The notes beneath the pieces are model-generated. The model ran no database searches. It worked only from the letters and a program-made list of their open reading frames with translations, and was not told where the DNA came from. Made by a program: the position numbers and the translations under genes. Of a stretch of 64,000 bases of DNA, positions 12,101-19,507 are shown one piece after another. Origin of the DNA: GW2011-AR15 sp964428335 (GTDB lineage Archaea; Nanobdellota; Nanobdellia; Woesearchaeales; GW2011-AR15); contig CAYRXW010000002.1 of assembly GCA_964428335.1 (NCBI GenBank), positions 62,001-126,000 on the forward strand, in the 5' to 3' direction. How positions within the stretch are numbered: position 1 is the first letter of the stretch; each line of letters opens with the position of its first letter.

Positions 12101-14017
12101 AACTACACTTCAAGCGTTAATATCACTTCACAGGTAAACGAGAACTATTCCTATTCATTGCCTGCTCTTGTGACAAACGTTACTCCTTTTGTTGCAGTTA
12201 ATGATACTTCATTGAATTTCTCTAAAACACAGTTAAGGATTCCAAAAAGAGGGCTTGACATAAATACGATTCTTCACTGTACCAGCTATAATTATTCAAA
12301 TGCACAGTGCATGCAATTTGAACTGAATGAAACAGATGATTATGAATTCAACGAGACAGAAAATTACATAATATTCAATGTGACAACCTTTGATTCATTT
12401 GGAGGAGGTTCTGCTTCAACACTTCCAAATATCACAGATATTCATATATGGAATGTCACAGGACTTTCAGATACGCATATTGGAGGAGATTTAGTTGGAA
12501 CTGGCCTAGAATCAATATTTTACATATATCCTCATAACAAATACAGGGTGGAATTCATTGTAAGAAATGATGGCAGGAGATGGACGATGCTTTCTGAGGA
12601 TGTCATGTATCACCAGGGGCTGAACAGGACATGGAGGGTAAATACGACAGACGATATCTGGTATGAAGATTCAGTAAATAACACCAATAGGACAGGTGGG
12701 ACATTCACAAACGGAAAAGTATCATGGAACCTGGGCCTTGGCGGAAGGATAAATGCTAATGATTATGGGGTTTATTCCTATGTTGTAAACATAACAACAA
12801 CAAAAAGCGAAAGCTATCCAGTATACTTCCTTGTAAATGATAGTTCAAGTGATTCAGGAAGCTATGATAATTCAATCTATAATATCTCAGATGTGGATGC
12901 GCCTTACTTAAGCTTGCATTATCCAGTAGACTGGGACAATAAGACTGTAGGGTTGATCAGGTTCAATTTCACAGCATCTGATAATTCAAAGCATAACCTA
13001 AGCTGCAACTTTGATATAAATTCAAACCTGAACCATTCTTACAGTTTTGTGAACAGGACAATAAATTTGACAGTAAATTTCGCTTCAGGCGGACTCTATA
13101 ACTGGACAGTCAACTGTACGGATGAATCTCGCAATAATATGATTTCAACAAGGTATTTCTATGTCATATCCAGGCCTTATGTCTCAATAAATGTTACCGG
13201 AAATAACAGGAGCATGAGGCTAAACTGGACAGCTATTACATATGCAGATTCATACAATATCTACATTTCAAATGACTCATCAATCTTTGCAGATGCAAAT
13301 TTCACCACATCAGATACAAACTGGACAGATAACGAAGCATGGGAAGATAACAGAAGGTACTATAAGGTTGCTGCTGTAAAAGGAAATGCAGCAGCATTAA
13401 GCAATGTAACAGTTGGAAAACATACAGCACAGCAGCTTATGAATTGGTCCTTGATAAGTGTCCCTTTCAACATAAGTACTTGGAGGCTTTATAATGGCTC
13501 AGTTGGAGAAAATTTCCTAAGCGAGCCACATGATTGTATAGTCTCATTATGGGAATACAGCTCAGTTAACCAATCTTATTACAGGACAGATTATCTTGAT
13601 GACAGATGGTCTCCAGGATTAGGCTCTGAAAACTTTACATCATTAAACTTCAGCAAGGGATACTGGGCTGAGATAAACAAAACTTGCAACCTGACATTTT
13701 ATGGAGAAGTACCTAGGCACAATAAGACCATGGAACTCTATCCTTACTGGAACATTGTTTCGCAATTTTCAGCAAAAGACCAGATGCTTGGCGATGAATC
13801 AGTGTTAAGGCTTGTAGATGTAAAGCCTGCTGAGACAACAAGCGTGATACTAAGGTACAACAATATATTGAATGACTTTGAAGTGACTGTTTATTATCCT
13901 GGATACGGATGGTGGCCATCCTTTAACAACCAGGATTTTACCTATTTAGAATCAATGAGAGGATATTACTTTGACCAGCTTGATTATGCAAACTGGACGC
14001 ACAACCCAAGAAAATGA
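3125..14017 (+). CDS. Giant (3630 aa) secreted multidomain surface protein
   Basis: A clear signal peptide (MKLGKIVLFIALLLLANA) fixes the start. Modules in order: N-terminal beta domains (about 20-455); a WNGSAF-type beta-propeller-like region (about 460-925); Ig-like repeats; block A (1033-1594); a DUF2341-type domain (about 1595-1700); a jelly-roll-like domain (about 1710-1860); three cadherin/Ig-like repeats (about 1883-2175); block B (2176-2735); further beta domains; an FN3-like module (about 3350-3435); and a WSLISVP...KGYWAEI module at the C-terminus. N-x-S/T sequons are extremely dense, implying heavy N-glycosylation. No C-terminal membrane anchor is visible, so it is either secreted and held by partners or anchored otherwise. 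The next gene overlaps its stop (ATGA). Adhesin, S-layer or host-contact roles are possible but not shown. Confidence 0.85.
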   Translation: MKLGKIVLFIALLLLANAASYESIVSIEKNRFELNEKVSIRLNYENLSSATLRIYTPKKEYSFFNPKANVMFIPKEEGNHLVKLYHYTDEIGSGEFQVGTMHRIEEQAIAEIPESKESNETGDYQPIFRELTDNSLKVTSQLSSRLFIEEKQNAQLRITEARQRYILKFENSGIKEIDIPDALLIDGSELKIDEIREQEINDFSSVFQYAIDPRIDFSNATVTVTAKGTQLWKCPEWDYDQQTCLGSWKKVKDITPGMNYTFLLNSQDPGFAELGVAAVNSDKPIYYPDEPVSLKSVVLNRFGYLTTASVSLFVKTPDNMIYEIPAVETSKGIYESNYIETSLQGDYEITLIAKGQDVDTNLTSGFSVSDYYEFDIIRDMPIVIDPWRESIHAKIIVSPNVEEEYSFTERIPSNFIVTDYGDAILTIQEDEIHLIWNNLEGESTVSYKAAAPKISPELYSFSSYIDYGLIFNEARPYYVAIDPRGVTGYIVYKDTTNANVIKYRVWNTTTNAIGSERSGPNVGSPPAWTRFVCMKEFPDCIWMGMQFDNTLDITVYHEDTDTWDPVTNLGTVDDDYMPFDVACEDLSGECLIVYETGTGGDNQFSYRNYSSDGVLSLAGAVSITAATNNAFRFIKLYPQYGTNRIGAVFQNLQAGGGEIEAAIWNGSAFTNWQELYNDQSDLTRKTFDCAWEGSTGEFMCFYARDTVNGIYAWNFSTQSGAWSDEGEVWAAADIGNEPANMVACGENTETGNLNHNNVMLMVQDAGSDLTGTIWNGTAFRTDIDPTQDSDNVEWVRDDTMSCSWEHDGDTAVMMWVDANSLTPEWGTFTLSTMSFSFTLYTTGSTTGSTTWADDVEQLEMSLAPETDEMLVTGISLTNGVTASEVECTRWTGSTFDATSCGNIETTGALDASGSREFFGYASTEWSRYNPPPNVSVLRLPANNTNITYLPINFTFNVSDNYGIRNCSLFINSSNWTAVSTKTSIVNKRQNNISLSTLADGRYKWNIQCFDNSNPAKSDWYTYNYTFRLDTKAPVVSNISTSPAFKLINRNVMIFANISDMTRIARAIARITLPNLTVYNFTMTDTDGNGIFNTTFTEAGIIGLYNITILANDSFGFLNSTIRSNFTISLENLSVSTDRDYYVENQNVKISAKGFFPFRTISLNFFDPTGDPITGYPKNLTSNITGGINDSWTIPISSFLGVYTLNATQITNSSRSVTGSFEVVSALISTNKTSFEQGQTAFISGEFWDAFVNVTINITSPSGLQVYGPINISTSATGTFNATWNISFDAEEGYYLLRGFEPIDLNKAGSYNFSVTSRTISLSTEYPWYKQGETVKIYGSKFSPFSNITIDIFDSTGTSITGYPKNVSSNSTGGINDSLIIAFGLSNFTVNATDTSFTNLNKNISFEVTVPIVFTDELLYNDDDSVTITGRFFDRGSIITLNLTNSSGRNESGFPKNIISNSTGGFSYVAIARAVGVDAVYYNLTAYDNSNPNENATARYGVFKRAELITDKSIYVQGEYVRINGSSYTPSGTVRLRVKYSNGGTALTYPRTLASNINGVFNHTFDLLDYCPGTYTVIGTDISNPLLNASDTFIVRDWWNTTWEKRKPIKVTNTGSAQSSVPVLLNITGLAGNISNCYELRIISTISNEDVPYNIYFGDDSDRCEIEFQANVSSSVTNETLYYAYYNNSGAVNMNYPDIGNEVELFYDNLFDANLNGWTQDAQNDWAWDNERSYDSGGGAMLVDGAATNANINPTSSFDIDPDVYRSVNFSSKTFIEAAWDAGESIRVQFFNGAWIQVDSIDGAAGTGPEENSWRTTTVPLTGTYYISNFNFRFISTVSDAATEDGHVDVVNLTARYKGTQGISSRAGEPEEQSDCELIDVTNPYINILQPLNYTNTTDSTPRINFTATDNSDTLLNYSVFVDGLTNGQKGNITNGSIKYLNLSSLSQGLHTITVLVNDDYSNRYNDTLILTVDYSGPLLNLTQPRNFTNISATSYSVNASVYDQYTRVNTVTFIYRKNTSVSWTQICRDTSSPYSCSWNTGSLAEANSYQVRAYANDTLGNIGLNYTSTNITIDRTGPLVNITVPVNYTNISTTSYQVSASAYDKYSDIKRVSFFYRTSGSWVFACSDSTFPYQCTWNLAAITDRKNIQLRAYGNDSLSNAGFNYTVFNLTKDTTAPTLVNMTLTPFVQTLGKTVRLTVNTSDLLGTREVKARISKPGFGTQTYRFTQNITHHNLTYWNTSVVGRYNLTLILNDTLGNSASHSKNFTITYETLQFDTIRSQYIAGETVYYYGKGFGARKNITVNIYNSTGVPVSGYPRNVTSNLTGGFNYSWTMPLSQIIGTYTINATDISDRSRSIEADFEIVTAIVEPLQDAYEQSEKIYFTGSFWDSNEDITVNITDPSGYIIYGPVNVTSNNTGYVNFTWQSDYNSTIGSYLVSAYQPSSPNKKGNNYFNITRRPVSISVQYSWYRRNDTIFLHGKGFSPLSNVSLRLFNSSGSIVMGFPINISSNSTGGINYSYVSNLRNGNYTFNATDLRYENLNNITSIEIISPIIYTDQLIYVNGDTVYVTGQYFDRLANVTIDIKNETGGSLLGYPKNVSSDSDGQVIDSLTAEATGIGFTDYNITAFNPEDRDENASAAYSVQRVALLSVPREIYDQSEIVNITGNYFSQNGIVRFLIAKENLFAPYYPKYELTDVDGDVNHLYSTNALCEGNYIVYATDESYSSLYANATFNITNLNENTTTKRVQESSPSGSYTLYSSSYSSTYTSNNIRQYVGAADLAANFAAYINYTFNLTSLNTTENLVKNLSFTVEYCHSGVQVSPACGQSIPHEGDRTGKQDIEFYNFSDGTWVNVSGLTVNDVSDAENTHRFSYNESIQDFINNNQLMIRFELNFTQSGIEDDVLLIDYLSLRVDYLSMLDRPCSNFTGKFLDIKNWDALNELIEDTSSYIYNTTSKIDNGTGNFFRYLPFRNLNVLVTTPFNADNISYKIFGLNYTSSVNITSQVNENYSYSLPALVTNVTPFVAVNDTSLNFSKTQLRIPKRGLDINTILHCTSYNYSNAQCMQFELNETDDYEFNETENYIIFNVTTFDSFGGGSASTLPNITDIHIWNVTGLSDTHIGGDLVGTGLESIFYIYPHNKYRVEFIVRNDGRRWTMLSEDVMYHQGLNRTWRVNTTDDIWYEDSVNNTNRTGGTFTNGKVSWNLGLGGRINANDYGVYSYVVNITTTKSESYPVYFLVNDSSSDSGSYDNSIYNISDVDAPYLSLHYPVDWDNKTVGLIRFNFTASDNSKHNLSCNFDINSNLNHSYSFVNRTINLTVNFASGGLYNWTVNCTDESRNNMISTRYFYVISRPYVSINVTGNNRSMRLNWTAITYADSYNIYISNDSSIFADANFTTSDTNWTDNEAWEDNRRYYKVAAVKGNAAALSNVTVGKHTAQQLMNWSLISVPFNISTWRLYNGSVGENFLSEPHDCIVSLWEYSSVNQSYYRTDYLDDRWSPGLGSENFTSLNFSKGYWAEINKTCNLTFYGEVPRHNKTMELYPYWNIVSQFSAKDQMLGDESVLRLVDVKPAETTSVILRYNNILNDFEVTVYYPGYGWWPSFNNQDFTYLESMRGYYFDQLDYANWTHNPRK
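6221..7905 (+). repeat. Block A: six Ig-like modules within the giant protein
   Basis: Residues about 1033-1594. The six modules open with APVVSNIST, LSVSTDRDYY, ALISTNKTSF, ISLSTEYPWY, IVFTDELLY and AELITDKSIY. Most carry a G-YPKN-SNSTGG-N turn motif. The block matches block B module for module and in the same order, so the six were probably copied as one unit. Confidence 0.75.
9650..11330 (+). repeat. Block B: second copy of the six-module block
   Basis: Residues about 2176-2735. The modules open with APTLVNMTL, LQFDTIRSQY, AIVEPLQDAY, VSISVQYSWY, IIYTDQLIY and ALLSVPREIY, each pairing with the module at the same position in block A. The protein copies have diverged strongly, so the duplication is old. 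Confidence 0.75.
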
Positions 14018-14808
14018 AACACACTATACTAAATAAAATGAAAAAAATTGTTTTCTTAGTAATATTCTTATCACTCTTTATAGTAGAATCAAAAAACACA
14101 TTATCTGTTCCATTCCCTATAGGCATAGATGGTGTTGTCTATGATAATGACTTGGTTACAAGAGCAGACAGCAGTGTGAACATCAGGCTAAAAGATTTGA
14201 ACAACAGCTTTATTGTTCAGGGAAAACTGAGAAACGATGGAAGCTTCTCAGCAGCAATCAAAGGAGAACAGGGAGATATAATTAACATTTTCCTGTGGGA
14301 CACTAAGTACAATGCTTCATATAACATTTCAATGGATGGTGTCATGCATGGTTATGTATTTTACATGAACCTGACAAAAGAACAGCAGGAAGAAGAAAAA
14401 AAGCCAAAGGAAAACTCAAGAAAAAAGCCAAAGAAACCAAAAGTGATAACAGGGACAATTGACTTTAGCGATGACCCAGCAGATGATATACCTTATACGA
14501 TAACTAACAGAAGGACAGGTGAAAACAAGACCGGAAAAACATACGGGTTTAACGGGTATTCTGAAGTCATAGAAGGAGAGGAAGGGGATGAACTAGAGAT
14601 TAAAGTAGGGAATGAGAATTATAATGAAAAATCTTTAACTTCGATAACAGGAGCAGTAGTGAAGCAGGATGTTGAGCTTAAAATCCCAAAATGGCTATAT
14701 TACCTAAGGCAGGTAGATGTTGCAAAACTGTTGACATATCTATCCTTGATTGCTTTGGCAGCTATCCCTATAATGCTTTTAGCAGGAGCAGTGCTTAAGA
14801 AAAAATGA
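14014..14808 (+). CDS. Membrane-anchored exported protein with Lys-rich linker
   Basis: The ATG at 14014 overlaps the stop of the giant gene (ATGA), suggesting translational coupling; an in-frame ATG at 14038 would give a tighter signal peptide (MKKIVFLVIFLSLFIVES). A beta-rich domain is followed by a Lys/Glu/Pro-rich linker (about residues 125-148), a second small beta domain, and a C-terminal hydrophobic segment (LLTYLSLIALAAIPIMLLAGAV) ending in KKK. This is the pattern of an exterior protein with a C-terminal anchor. It could tether the unanchored giant protein encoded just upstream, but that rests on gene order alone. Confidence 0.75.
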   Translation: MKHTILNKMKKIVFLVIFLSLFIVESKNTLSVPFPIGIDGVVYDNDLVTRADSSVNIRLKDLNNSFIVQGKLRNDGSFSAAIKGEQGDIINIFLWDTKYNASYNISMDGVMHGYVFYMNLTKEQQEEEKKPKENSRKKPKKPKVITGTIDFSDDPADDIPYTITNRRTGENKTGKTYGFNGYSEVIEGEEGDELEIKVGNENYNEKSLTSITGAVVKQDVELKIPKWLYYLRQVDVAKLLTYLSLIALAAIPIMLLAGAVLKKK

Positions 14809-16523
14809 ACAAGAACATAATCTATCTTGCATTATTCTTGGTTTTATTAAGTATAGCTATAGCTCCACCACCACAGCAAAGGACTGTGAGGGGAACAGTA
14901 TATAAGGCTGATGGAGTGACACAGGCACAGCTAGGCACTTTAGTTTTCATTAATAATACTAACACATCTATCCAGGTTACAACACAGACATTTGGGCCCC
15001 CAACACAGCCTGGAAGATATTCAGCAGTAATCCTATCAGTGCCTGATGATTTAATCTATGCTATGGCATACAACGCTACCATGTGGGGTCAGAAGTACGG
15101 GATCATGGGACCTACGCAAGTTGTGATTGATGTCAGGCTTAACAGGACCAGAGATTCAGAAGCAAAAGTTGTAATACTTTACCCAAGAAACAATTCAGCA
15201 TTTGATTCTGAAGATATAATCAATATTACAGCAAATATAACTATTTTAGGGAATAACGGAGTAAACTGCAATACCACGCTAAATTTCAGCGTTGATAGCA
15301 TATTTTATAGTTTTCAGACAGTGAGCTTAGGGAACATGGCAAGAGGTGTTTCAAGGATTGTAGAATTCAACATAACCAGCGGGATGACTGGAATTACAAA
15401 TATTACAGTAACTGCAGAGTGTTCAACAGATGGGATAAATTTACAGCACTTAAATTCATTCACCATATATAATATTTCAAATTCTGATATCACTCCTCCA
15501 GTCATCACAATATTCTCTCCAGTAAATAACTCAAGGAAAAATAATTACATAATCTTCGGTTACAATGTATCAGATAATAATCCTATTAGCAACTGCACAT
15601 TGGATATTAATTCACTTACCACAAACATCAGCTTCTTTCCGAACATGACTGAAAACTTCACTTACACACTAAACCAAAAATACAACAGCTGGATAATAAA
15701 CTGCACGGATATTTCAGGTAATATTGCTAGCAGAGGAAAATTCAATCTGACACGAAATGACAGACCATACTTGAGCTCTGAAATATCAAGTCCAATAAAC
15801 CTTAACGCAGGCTCAAATAAGACTGTGTTTTGCAACGGCACAGTCACAGATGCTGATTCATATACTGATATAGCAAGTGTCAATTCATCGCTTTTTTTCC
15901 AGGGTGTAACAAAAAATGATCCTATAAACAGAAGCAGCCACTATTATAACAGCAGCTGCACATTATTTAACGGTATCGGAAACAGCATAAATTACAGGTG
16001 CTCTTTTGAAGTTGAATATTATGCATTGAATGGCACATGGTCATGCAATTCAACAGCACTTGATTACATAAATGCGTCAAATTCAACTGAGCAGGATACA
16101 GATGTAAATGAGCTTCTTGCAATAGGCGTCTCTCCAAGCGTGATTGATTTTGGAAACCTCCAGATAATGCAGATAAGCCCAAATGACATTATTGTAAACG
16201 TTACAAATTTCGGAAATGTTCCATTAGACATCAGGCTATCAGCATATTCTATATATGAGAACGACAATATAAGCATGGATTGTGAACGTAGGAATATAAC
16301 TCTTGACTATGAGCGCTGGTCGCTTCTTTCAGGCCAATTCTTTGACAGCATGATTTCAGTGAATAATTCACTTACACCTTCGCAGGTGAACATGAACCTA
16401 AGAAGGAAAGGATATGGTGACACAGCAGACAGTATCGATCAGGTGTATTGGAAGCTGCAGATTCCTTTTTTTGTAGAAGGGAGATGCAACGGAAAGATAT
16501 TATTTGGGGCAGTATCAGGGTAA
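14805..16523 (+). CDS. Secreted Asn-rich surface protein
   Basis: The ATG overlaps the previous stop (ATGA), making this the third gene of a coupled set with the giant protein. Residues 1-20 form a signal peptide. A carboxypeptidase-regulatory-like beta domain (RTVRGTVYKADG) is followed by Ig-like repeats (DITPPVITIFSPVNNS) and a C-terminal Cys-containing domain that is paralogous to the protein at 2110-2997. Sequons are abundant. No C-terminal anchor is seen. The last 9 bp overlap the end of the convergent DUF1295 gene. Probably an envelope component; ligand unknown. Confidence 0.75.
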   Translation: MNKNIIYLALFLVLLSIAIAPPPQQRTVRGTVYKADGVTQAQLGTLVFINNTNTSIQVTTQTFGPPTQPGRYSAVILSVPDDLIYAMAYNATMWGQKYGIMGPTQVVIDVRLNRTRDSEAKVVILYPRNNSAFDSEDIINITANITILGNNGVNCNTTLNFSVDSIFYSFQTVSLGNMARGVSRIVEFNITSGMTGITNITVTAECSTDGINLQHLNSFTIYNISNSDITPPVITIFSPVNNSRKNNYIIFGYNVSDNNPISNCTLDINSLTTNISFFPNMTENFTYTLNQKYNSWIINCTDISGNIASRGKFNLTRNDRPYLSSEISSPINLNAGSNKTVFCNGTVTDADSYTDIASVNSSLFFQGVTKNDPINRSSHYYNSSCTLFNGIGNSINYRCSFEVEYYALNGTWSCNSTALDYINASNSTEQDTDVNELLAIGVSPSVIDFGNLQIMQISPNDIIVNVTNFGNVPLDIRLSAYSIYENDNISMDCERRNITLDYERWSLLSGQFFDSMISVNNSLTPSQVNMNLRRKGYGDTADSIDQVYWKLQIPFFVEGRCNGKILFGAVSG

Positions 16524-17252
16524 CTCTTTTGGTGGCCATGGCAGCAGCATGCTGGTTTTTCTTTTATATTCGGCATATTTTTTCCCATATTTTAATCCAT
16601 GCTGTTTTTCAAGAATAGGAATCCCGCTTATGAACACCAAAAGAAAGGTTATGAATATCGGGCTTACTATCCCAATATGTTCATACAAAACCAGGGATGG
16701 CAGGACAAAAACATAGATTCCTGCCCAGCAAAGTATTTCACCAAAATAATTCGGGTGCCTGGAATATCTCCATAGTCCGCTTGAGATAAAACCTTTTCTT
16801 TTCTTCTTGAAGTCATATTTTTGGTGATCTGAAACAGCTTCAATTAAAAAACCAATTAGCCATATTACAAACCCAAAACTAAAAAAATCAGGGTTTGATT
16901 TAGAGTAAAAAAACAGGCTTGGAAGCATGATTATGAATATTGAGGTTGCCTGCAAAGTCCAAAACCCTAGAAGATGAAAAAACCTTTCTCTGATACCGTC
17001 AAACCTTGAATCCTTTCCTGTGTTTACAATTCTTATGAAAAGATAGCCGGAAAGCCTTATTCCCCATACAAAAATCATAAATGTAAGAATGATTTTTTGG
17101 ATTTCAAAATCCAGATATATTATTGATAATATTGCAAAAGTGCTGCCGTATGCCAAATCAGTCACTTTATCAGTCTTGAAAGCAGCAGCAAGTATGAAAA
17201 AAAATATCTGGATGAAAACTATTACTATTAGGCTTGATATCAAAATGTTCAT
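16515..17252 (-). CDS. DUF1295 / steroid 5-alpha-reductase-like membrane enzyme
   Basis: A 245-residue protein with about six hydrophobic segments. It carries the family signature near the C-terminus, LWRYSRHPNYFGEILCWAGIY, which in this superfamily (isoprenylcysteine methyltransferases, sterol reductases, DUF1295) marks the cofactor-binding region. The substrate cannot be read from sequence; a reductase or methyltransferase acting on a lipid is plausible. It is the last gene of a four-gene operon, and its ATG overlaps the preceding stop by 4 bp. Its 3' end overlaps a convergent gene by 9 bp. Confidence 0.8.
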   Translation of the reverse strand: MNILISSLIVIVFIQIFFFILAAAFKTDKVTDLAYGSTFAILSIIYLDFEIQKIILTFMIFVWGIRLSGYLFIRIVNTGKDSRFDGIRERFFHLLGFWTLQATSIFIIMLPSLFFYSKSNPDFFSFGFVIWLIGFLIEAVSDHQKYDFKKKRKGFISSGLWRYSRHPNYFGEILCWAGIYVFVLPSLVLYEHIGIVSPIFITFLLVFISGIPILEKQHGLKYGKKYAEYKRKTSMLLPWPPKELP

Positions 17253-19507
17253 TTTACCACCTTCTTTAACTTCTCATAATATTCTTTTGCATGTTGGTAT
17301 ACTGGGTCAATTGCTATTATTTTTTCATATAATTTCATAGATTCATTAAACCTTTTCTGTTGGTTATACAGGCTTCCAAGGTAATATAATGCAGGCTTGA
17401 ACTTATCATCTTTATTTATTATTTCTCTATATATTTTTTCTGCTTCTTCAAGTTTGCCTTCTTTGTGCAGCTTCGCAGCAGTTTTAAACAATGTTTCCGG
17501 TGTTTCATCCGCTTTTTCAGCTTTTGCCTTATTGCTTAAATCATTATTAGCACCTTCTGTTATATCTTTATCTGGGGTGCTATTTACCTTTTCACTTTTA
17601 ACATCTATTACAGTTTTTTCAGCAACAGCTTCATTTATTTTTTCTAAATTCACACTCTCTGTTTTTCCCTTCTCTTCATTCTTTTCGCTTTTTTCTTCAT
17701 CCTTAATCTTCAGCTTTTCTATTTCCATATCAATCTCAGCATCTTCACTAAGCTGCTTGAAATGGACAAGAATGCTCCTTCTGATATTCTCAATCAATTT
17801 CAAATCAGCATATAATGCATTCAATTCTTCTCCTTCAAGCTTGTCTTTTAATGAATCCAGCTGGTTTATAGTATCAGCAAGTGAATTTTCAAGTTCAAAA
17901 GGATTTTCTTCGTTTGACTCATCAAGCTGCCTGATTAGATAAGCTATATCCTTTAGTGTTACTGCAAGGTTGATATCTGCTTTTTTCAGGTCTAGGTTTT
18001 CAATCTGTCTTTTTGCCTTTTCCTCTTCTTTTTTTATTTCTGTTCTTTCAATATTTATCAGCTTCCTTAAGTAATCCTCGTGCTTTAGCATCAGCTGATG
18101 AAGCTTTTTCTTTTTTCTTTTTTCATCATAGACATAATATTTTATCAGTATTGCAGCTATCAAAGGAATTACAAGAAGGGTCATGAGGACTATCCACATG
18201 CCTATTTCACAGAAATAATACAGGTATAATGAAATGCCAATTTCAAGCATAATGACAATCAATGTTAGGGCATTAAGGTTCCTTTCAAGGTCATAAAGCC
18301 TGATTAGCTGCTCAACTTTCCTTAGTTTCCTGAATTCAGTAGAATCTTTTACTTTCTTTATGTAAGATTTTCCCAGCCAGTATATTCCAAGGGTAAGGAT
18401 TGATGAAAGAAGGACAAACGCCCAGGGGAATGGTCCGCAGCCTTTTGATAGGAAATGAACAATAGTTGCAGGTTTTTCAAGTGTTGGTCTTTCACATAAT
18501 GGGCAGACACCTCCGCAATCAATCCCTTCCTCGTTCTGATTTTTATATCCGTCATTGCATGTAGGTTCCCTGCAGACATTTTCAGCAGGGTCGCAGTATC
18601 CTGAGATGCAGTCAGTATCAACAAGGCAGTCTTTGTCCAAATCACAAGGTTCACATAAAACTCCACCGCAGTCAACATCAGTCTCATCCTGGTTTTTTAA
18701 TATATCAAAGCATGTTCCGATGTATTGGCAGGTCTGGTTTAATTTTGGCTTTAAAAATTCTGTTCCGCATAAATTCTTGTCTTCGCATGTTCTCTTTTGT
18801 AACTCCTCAATTGGGCATTCTTCCGGAATCCAAGCTGTGCAATACCAGTCTTCCTGGCAGTAGCTCATGCTTTCATCTATGGTAGTTTGCCCTCCGATAT
18901 AATCCAGATTATAGTTTCCTCCTGTTGCACTTCCGCCTCCTCCGCCACCACCTCCACCTCCTCCGCCACCTCCACCTGATGAGCCTGCTCCTCCTCCCCC
19001 TGTTCCATTTCCACCTCCTCCAGCGCCACCGCTTCCGCCACTTCCCCCGCTTCCGCTTTGGTTATTTGGGCAAAGCCCGCAGTCTTCAGCGCAGCTTATG
19101 CAGCTTTCAGTAATCTCGCACCATCCATTGTTGCAGCTGGGAATTGGTGTTATGTTTACATTGTGATATTCTCCATAATACCATACTGTGTCTCCAAATG
19201 TCTGCGCAATTTCTGAATCAATGTAAAACAGGATGCTCTGTCCATATGATGCACCTTCATCAGCAGAAGTATAGGAATCATCCCCAAGGCAGGACAGGGT
19301 GCCATAATATCCATCATTCACAACAGTAAATGAGCCGCAAGAGACATTATTTGCATATATTTGAATATCAGTTCCAGAAGGCAATGATGTTCTGTTGACA
19401 TCATAGATTGTAACTGTGCCATAAAATTCAGTAGGGATAGGAGGTATTGCTAAAGCTGCCAGGACGGTTAGTACAAATATCAGCATCAGCATTATTATTT
19501 TTTTCAT
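17249..19507 (-). CDS. Exported Gly-rich / Cys-rich protein with three TM segments and C-terminal TPR
   Basis: A signal peptide (residues 1-20) precedes a small beta domain and an extreme Gly/Ser tract (about 149-197). A Cys-rich part with repeated DCGG-CPLC-type motifs resembles the disulfide-rich repeats common in DPANN surface proteins. One TM (about 355-379) and a TM pair (about 407-452) follow, then a long Glu/Lys coiled coil and a TPR pair (about 669-752). The layout predicts an exterior sensor or binding head, a membrane core and a large cytosolic scaffold. Both ends overlap neighbours by 4 bp. It may link an outside structure to a cytosolic partner. No named family recognised. Confidence 0.75.
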   Translation of the reverse strand: MKKIIMLMLIFVLTVLAALAIPPIPTEFYGTVTIYDVNRTSLPSGTDIQIYANNVSCGSFTVVNDGYYGTLSCLGDDSYTSADEGASYGQSILFYIDSEIAQTFGDTVWYYGEYHNVNITPIPSCNNGWCEITESCISCAEDCGLCPNNQSGSGGSGGSGGAGGGGNGTGGGGAGSSGGGGGGGGGGGGGGGSATGGNYNLDYIGGQTTIDESMSYCQEDWYCTAWIPEECPIEELQKRTCEDKNLCGTEFLKPKLNQTCQYIGTCFDILKNQDETDVDCGGVLCEPCDLDKDCLVDTDCISGYCDPAENVCREPTCNDGYKNQNEEGIDCGGVCPLCERPTLEKPATIVHFLSKGCGPFPWAFVLLSSILTLGIYWLGKSYIKKVKDSTEFRKLRKVEQLIRLYDLERNLNALTLIVIMLEIGISLYLYYFCEIGMWIVLMTLLVIPLIAAILIKYYVYDEKRKKKKLHQLMLKHEDYLRKLINIERTEIKKEEEKAKRQIENLDLKKADINLAVTLKDIAYLIRQLDESNEENPFELENSLADTINQLDSLKDKLEGEELNALYADLKLIENIRRSILVHFKQLSEDAEIDMEIEKLKIKDEEKSEKNEEKGKTESVNLEKINEAVAEKTVIDVKSEKVNSTPDKDITEGANNDLSNKAKAEKADETPETLFKTAAKLHKEGKLEEAEKIYREIINKDDKFKPALYYLGSLYNQQKRFNESMKLYEKIIAIDPVYQHAKEYYEKLKKVVK

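Noticed and set aside
16504..16716. Plus-strand frame of 70 codons overlapping the end of the surface gene and the DUF1295 gene
   Set aside because: It lies antisense to a clear DUF1295 coding region and has no homology-like motif.
17397..17942. Long plus-strand Ser/Leu/Phe-rich frame of 181 codons
   Set aside because: It is the antisense of the Glu/Lys-rich coiled coil of the 752-residue protein; such complement frames are expected.
18910..19060. Low-complexity GGT/GGA-type tract as a CRISPR or microsatellite array
   Set aside because: No spacers or conserved repeat unit; it encodes an in-frame glycine tract with mixed Gly codons.
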